A DNA stretch of 64,000 nt from Streptomyces caeruleatus (lineage in GTDB: Bacteria > Actinomycetota > Actinomycetes > Streptomycetales > Streptomycetaceae). Location of the stretch: the NCBI RefSeq assembly GCF_001514235.1, contig NZ_KQ948936.1:186001-250000 (forward strand), in the 5' to 3' direction. Of this stretch, positions 60,370 through 64,000 are shown piece by piece. The position numbers and the translations under genes were made by a program. The notes below the pieces were generated by a model. That model saw nothing but the letters and a program-made list of their open reading frames with translations, searched no databases and had not been told where the DNA came from. How positions within the stretch are numbered: the stretch's first letter is position 1; each line of letters begins with the position of its first letter.

Positions 60370-60948
60370 GTGGCAACACCCCCAGGCGGTTCATCGTCGG
60401 GTAATTGGTCGTACGGCCCTGGCCAGGGCCAGAACGACGGTTCCCAGAACCCGAACCGTTACAACTTCCCCTCCACGCCCAGCCAGCGGCAGCCGTACGC
60501 TCCGCAGGGCCCCGGGCCCTCGCCGTACGACCAGCCGTCGGCGCCGCGCATCCAGCCCGTGCAGCCGCAGCGACGCGCCCCTGAGCCGGCGCCCGCCGGG
60601 TCGTCGAACAACCCCCTGGTGCGCCCGTACGCCATGACCGGCGGACGGACGCGCCCGCGCTACCAGCTCGCCATCGAGGCGCTGGTGCACACCACCGCGC
60701 AGCCGCACCAGATGCAGGGCCAGTTGCCCGAGCATCAGCGGATCTGCAACCTCTGCCGTGAGATCAAGTCGGTCGCCGAGGTCTCGGCCCTGCTGACGAT
60801 CCCTCTCGGCGTGGCCAGGATCCTCGTCGCCGACTTGGCGGAGGCGGGCCTGGTCGCCATCCATCAGCCCGGCGGCGACGAGAACGCCGGCGGCCAGCCA
60901 GACGTGACACTGCTCGAAAGGGTGCTCAGTGGACTTCGCAAGCTCTAG
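60370..60948 (+). CDS. cvnC2: Conservon 2 DUF742 protein CvnC2
   Basis: A 192-residue DUF742 protein. Compared with CvnC1 it has about 60 extra N-terminal residues, rich in Gly, Ser, Pro and Gln (SSSGNWSYGPGQGQNDGSQN). The shared LVRPYAMTGGRTRPRYQLAI core follows, ending with LLERVLSGLRKL. The GTG at 60370 follows GGAGGAGGAGAG. It overlaps cvnD2 by 20 bp, the same overlap as in conservon 1. Confidence 0.93.
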   Translation: MATPPGGSSSGNWSYGPGQGQNDGSQNPNRYNFPSTPSQRQPYAPQGPGPSPYDQPSAPRIQPVQPQRRAPEPAPAGSSNNPLVRPYAMTGGRTRPRYQLAIEALVHTTAQPHQMQGQLPEHQRICNLCREIKSVAEVSALLTIPLGVARILVADLAEAGLVAIHQPGGDENAGGQPDVTLLERVLSGLRKL

Positions 60949-61510
60949 CGGAGGGCCTTCCCGCTCCACCACGTCCGCGAAGATCGTGGTGGCTGGCGGC
61001 TTCGGCGTGGGCAAGACCACGTTCGTCGGCGCCGTCTCGGAGATCAACCCGCTGCGCACAGAGGCCGTCATGACGTCTGCTTCCGCGGGCATCGACGACC
61101 TCACCCACACCGGAGACAAGACGACCACGACGGTCGCCATGGACTTCGGCCGTATCACCCTGGACCAGGACCTGATCCTGTACCTCTTCGGTACGCCCGG
61201 CCAGGACCGCTTCTGGTTCATGTGGGACGACCTGGTGCGCGGCGCGATCGGCGCGATCGTCCTCGTCGACACGAGGCGTCTTGCCGACTGCTTCCCGGCG
61301 GTCGACTACTTCGAGAACTCGGGGCTTCCTTTTGTGATCGCCCTCAACGGGTTCGACGGGAATCAGCCGTACAACCCGGACGAGGTGCGGGAGGCTCTGC
61401 AGATCGGGCCTGACACGCCGATCATCACGACGGATGCGCGGCATCGGGCGGACGCCAAGTCGGCGCTGATCACCCTGGTCGAGCACGCTCTGATGGCCCG
61501 CCTGCGGTAG
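60929..61510 (+). CDS. cvnD2: Conservon 2 Ras-like GTPase CvnD2
   Basis: A 193-residue GTPase almost identical to CvnD1 apart from a few N-terminal residues (SSSGGPSRST) and scattered changes such as GNQPYNPDEV for GHQPYTPDEV. P-loop GGFGVGKTTFVG and switch II FGTPGQDRFWFMWDDL are unchanged, so cross-interaction with conservon 1 partners is possible. The start overlaps cvnC2. Confidence 0.95.
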   Translation: MDFASSSGGPSRSTTSAKIVVAGGFGVGKTTFVGAVSEINPLRTEAVMTSASAGIDDLTHTGDKTTTTVAMDFGRITLDQDLILYLFGTPGQDRFWFMWDDLVRGAIGAIVLVDTRRLADCFPAVDYFENSGLPFVIALNGFDGNQPYNPDEVREALQIGPDTPIITTDARHRADAKSALITLVEHALMARLR

Positions 61511-61524
61511 GTAGTTGCTGTTGC

Positions 61525-61577
61525 GGCCACTGGGCTGCCACGGACGGTTGTATGCCGTCTGCGGCAGCCCAGTGGCC
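61525..61577 (+). terminator. Large hairpin after conservon 2
   Basis: 15-bp perfect outer stem GGCCACTGGGCTGCC / GGCAGCCCAGTGGCC with an inner stem (CGGACGG/CCGTCTG, one mismatch), 14 bp after the cvnD2 stop. No T run. Confidence 0.75.
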
Positions 61578-61677
61578 GTTCGCGCCCACGCGGCGGAGCC
61601 GCAAATCGACACAGTGCCGCGCCCCTGGAAGTGGGACCAGTCGCCCACGAGACAACGCCTCCCGAGCTCCCGGGCGC

Positions 61678-61720
61678 AAAAACAAGCGGCCCCGTCCTCC
61701 CCACGGGAGAACGGGGCCGC
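61678..61720 (-). terminator. Intrinsic terminator of accB-accE
   Basis: On the minus strand a 10-bp stem GCGGCCCCGT plus an inner CTCCC/GGGAG stem, followed by TTGTTTTT. Lies 15 bp after the accE stop. Confidence 0.9.
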
Positions 61721-61734
61721 TCAAGCGCCGCAGG

Positions 61735-61929
61735 CTACCGCCAGCTGTGCGGCGCCCGGAAGCCGGGCTCGCGCTCCAGGCGGCGCCAGCCGGCCCTGGG
61801 GCGGCCTCGGTGGGCCGGGGTGGGGTCGGCGGGCTGGGCGGCGGCGCGGGCCAGGAGGACGGCCGTGATGGCGGCGACTTCCTCGGGCTCGGCGTGGCCC
61901 TTCTCGACGCGGATGTCAGGGGAGTTCAT
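61735..61929 (-). CDS. accE: Acyl-CoA carboxylase epsilon subunit
   Basis: A 64-residue protein (MNSPDIRVEKGHAEPEEVAA; ITAVLLARAAAQ; RAGWRRLEREPGFRAPHSWR) matching actinobacterial epsilon subunits, which bind the beta subunit and raise carboxylase activity. The EEVAAITAVL helix and the C-terminal W/R-rich end are family hallmarks. It follows accB by 57 bp and is followed by an intrinsic terminator. Confidence 0.92.
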   Translation of the reverse strand: MNSPDIRVEKGHAEPEEVAAITAVLLARAAAQPADPTPAHRGRPRAGWRRLEREPGFRAPHSWR

Positions 61930-61986
61930 AGGTCACAGTCTCCGTGAGAGAGGTTTCCGCGGGGGTACCGCGAAGGATCCGCTGGG

Positions 61987-63570
61987 TTACTGCGGGGGGT
62001 TGCCGTGCTTGCGGGACGGCAGGTCGGCGTGCTTGCTCTGGAGCATCGCCAGGGACCTGGCGAGCACCTCGCGGGTCTCGGCGGGGTCGATCACGTCGTC
62101 CACCAGGCCACGCTCGGCCGCGTAGTAGGGGTGCATGAGCTCGGACTTGTACTCCTTGACCATGCGGGCCCGCATGGCCTCGGGGTCCTCGGCCTCGGCG
62201 ATCTGCCGGCGGAAGATGACGTTGGCGGCGCCTTCCGCGCCCATCACGGCGATCTCGTTCGTCGGCCAGGCGAAGGTGAGGTCGGCACCGATGGACTGGC
62301 TGTCCATGACGATGTAGGCACCTCCGTACGCCTTGCGCAGGATCAGCGAGATCCTCGGCACGGTCGCGTTGCAGTAGGCGTACAGGAGCTTCGCGCCGTG
62401 CCGGATGATTCCGCCGTGCTCCTGGTCGACACCGGGAAGGAACCCGGGGACGTCCAGGAAGGTGACGATCGGGATGTTAAAAGCGTCACACATCTGGACA
62501 AAGCGCGCAGCTTTTTCCGAAGCCTCGATGTCCAGGACGCCGGCGAGGACCTGCGGCTGGTTGGCGACGATGCCGACGACCTGGCCGTCGATCCGGGCGA
62601 GCGCGCAGATGATGTTCCGCGCCCAGCGCTCGTGGACCTCCAGGTACTCGCCGTCGTCGACGATCTCCTCGATGACCTTGGCCATGTCGTACGGCCGGTT
62701 GCCGTCCGCCGGGACCAGGTCGAGCAGGACGTCCGAGCGGCGGTCGGCGGCGTCGCCGGCCTCCACCCGGGGCGGGTTCTCGCGGTTGTTCTGCGGGAGG
62801 AGCGAGAGGAGGTAGCGGACCTCCGCGATGCACGTCTCCTCGTCGTCGTAGGCGAAGTGGCAGACGCCGGAGGTCTCGGCGTGCACGTCCGCGCCGCCGA
62901 GGCCGTTCTGGGTGATCTCCTCGCCCGTCACCGCCTTGACCACGTCCGGGCCGGTGATGAACATCTGGGACGTCTCACGGACCATGAAGACGAAGTCCGT
63001 CAGGGCCGGGCTGTACGCCGCGCCGCCCGCGCACGGGCCGAGCATCACGCTGATCTGCGGGATGACGCCGGATGCCTTGGTGTTGCGCTGGAAGATGCCG
63101 CCGTAGCCGGCGAGCGCCGAGACGCCCTCCTGGATACGGGCGCCCGCGCCGTCGTTCAGGGAGACCAGCGGGGCACCGGCCGCGATGGCCATGTCCATGA
63201 TCTTGTGGATCTTCGTGGCGTGGGCCTCGCCCAGCGCGCCGCCGAAGATCCGGAAGTCGTGCGCGTACACGAAGACCGTGCGGCCCTCCACCGTGCCCCA
63301 GCCGGTGATGACACCGTCGGTGTACGGCTTCTTGGTCTCCAGGCCGAAGCCCTGGGCCCGGTGCCGGCGCAGCTGCTCGACCTCCTGGAAGGAGCCCGGG
63401 TCCAAGAGCAGCTCGATGCGCTCCCGGGCGGTCAGCTTGCCCTTGGCGTGCTGCGCCGTGGTCGCCTTCTCGCTCGGGCCGGCCAGCGCCTGCGCACGGA
63501 TCTCGTGCAGCTCGGCGGTCCGCCCGCGGGCGTCGATCGGCTCACCCGGTGCCTCATCCAAAACGGTCAT
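61987..63570 (-). CDS. accB: Acyl-CoA carboxylase beta subunit (carboxyltransferase) AccB
   Basis: The 527-residue carboxyltransferase transfers CO2 from biotin (on a separate AccA) to acetyl- or propionyl-CoA, making malonyl- or methylmalonyl-CoA for fatty acids and polyketides. Motifs are KGKLTARERIELLLD, GARIQEGVSALAGYGGIF, ASGVIPQISVMLGPCAGGAAYSP and DVPGFLPGVDQEHGGIIRHG. The residue matching Asp422 of S. coelicolor PccB is Ile420 here (KAYGGAYIVMDS). Isoleucine there is known to allow acetyl-CoA use, so this is AccB rather than PccB. The ATG is preceded by AAGG. Confidence 0.95.
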   Translation of the reverse strand: MTVLDEAPGEPIDARGRTAELHEIRAQALAGPSEKATTAQHAKGKLTARERIELLLDPGSFQEVEQLRRHRAQGFGLETKKPYTDGVITGWGTVEGRTVFVYAHDFRIFGGALGEAHATKIHKIMDMAIAAGAPLVSLNDGAGARIQEGVSALAGYGGIFQRNTKASGVIPQISVMLGPCAGGAAYSPALTDFVFMVRETSQMFITGPDVVKAVTGEEITQNGLGGADVHAETSGVCHFAYDDEETCIAEVRYLLSLLPQNNRENPPRVEAGDAADRRSDVLLDLVPADGNRPYDMAKVIEEIVDDGEYLEVHERWARNIICALARIDGQVVGIVANQPQVLAGVLDIEASEKAARFVQMCDAFNIPIVTFLDVPGFLPGVDQEHGGIIRHGAKLLYAYCNATVPRISLILRKAYGGAYIVMDSQSIGADLTFAWPTNEIAVMGAEGAANVIFRRQIAEAEDPEAMRARMVKEYKSELMHPYYAAERGLVDDVIDPAETREVLARSLAMLQSKHADLPSRKHGNPPQ

Positions 63571-63724
63571 GTAGCGACCTTACGAAGGACACCGAGGAAA
63601 GCGAGCCGTTGACTCCGTACAGTCCTCGGACCCTTTTCCTGGTACCCCTGAACAGAACCATGGAGGCGTGCAGCCTTTCCGACTGCTCAGAGGGCGTCCG
63701 CGTTGTGGGGGTCGTACAAAGGCG

Positions 63725-64000
63725 TCAGCCGAGAAGCACCTCACATCGGTGGGTGGCACATACCATCCCCGGAGTGACACGGAGGCGCAGTCGGCGGCCC
63801 GTCGAGAGGATCTCGACCGTGTCGTCCGCGCGCAGAACGCCGCGTACGGGGTGGTCCCAGGTGATCTCCAGCGGCTCGCCCGTGCGCGGCGGCTCGCTGA
63901 CGCAGAGCGTAGCGGTACGGCCCCGGTGGCGGAGCAGCGCACTCGCCCCGGCGGACGCGGTGAGCGGGCCGGCCGTGCCCGGCTGCCAGAAGTTGGCGGC
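63725..64000 (-). CDS. Polysaccharide lyase family 8 protein, C-terminal end (cut by window edge)
   Basis: The last 91 codons of a gene reading in from the right edge: ANFWQPGTAGPLTASAGASA, then LLRHRGRTATLCVSEPPRTG, LEITWDHPVRGVLRADDTVE and RLRVTPGMVCATHRCEVLLG. This is a beta-sandwich C-terminal domain as in hyaluronate/chondroitin/xanthan lyases (PL8). The catalytic alpha-toroid lies outside the window, so substrate is unknown. It was not an obvious open frame because no start lies inside the window. Confidence 0.72.
   Translation of the reverse strand, partial: AANFWQPGTAGPLTASAGASALLRHRGRTATLCVSEPPRTGEPLEITWDHPVRGVLRADDTVEILSTGRRLRLRVTPGMVCATHRCEVLLG

Overview
The window is chromosomal core DNA of a Streptomyces species. 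GC content is very high with strong third-position G/C. GTG starts are common, and the genes smc, hupS, nsdA, ndgR and two complete conservons (cvnABCD) are typical of the genus. From memory, gene order follows the Streptomyces coelicolor block from ffh (about SCO5586) down to accB (about SCO5535). I see no prophage, large mobile element, CRISPR array or biosynthetic gene cluster.

Positions 1-11,450 hold the ffh 5' end, the nitrogen operon amtB-glnB-glnD behind a convincing GlnR box, nsdA, a PrimPol-like protein, ftsY, an LLM-family oxidoreductase and a glucose-type MFS permease with a promoter and operator. Positions 11,686-16,437 hold smc, a small coiled-coil protein and acylphosphatase. 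Positions 16,590-26,194 hold a membrane-anchored CAP-domain protein, a flavodoxin-like/HxlR pair around an inverted repeat, mutM, the group DUF177-rpmF-rnc, a DivIVA-like coiled-coil protein, coaD-rsmD and recG.

Positions 26,386-31,172 hold an Hsp90-family ATPase translationally coupled to a 989-residue TPR protein. As I recall it, S. coelicolor has no such pair between recG and the DAK-domain gene. Positions 31,189-41,414 hold a FakA/DAK-like protein, rpmB with a structured leader, thiL-thiD, a stand-alone Lrp effector domain, a DUF3515 lipoprotein, ddlA, plsC-gpsA, cofC, a small OB-like protein, hupS and a small conserved protein. Positions 41,702-46,120 hold leuCD and divergent ndgR, a MITE-like element, and a DUF4188/MerR divergent pair with an operator. 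Positions 46,158-49,283 and beyond hold five tRNA genes (three Glu, two Gln), a HAD phosphatase, an orphan RelE-like protein, gltX and a FAH-family hydrolase.

The right end carries an unrecognised 61-residue peptide gene with a duplicated ANPRRT motif, then conservons 1 and 2 in tandem (sensor-like CvnA, roadblock CvnB, DUF742 CvnC, Ras-like CvnD), then accB-accE and the 3' end of a polysaccharide lyase 8 gene at the edge.

The points most worth a second look are the Hsp90-TPR pair, the ANPRRT peptide beside conservon 1, the shared C-terminal tail of the two CvnA proteins, a 30-bp interspersed repeat (four copies, one read in frame inside the SMC hinge and two forming a 143-bp MITE-like unit), and several precise inverted repeats between divergent regulator/target pairs.
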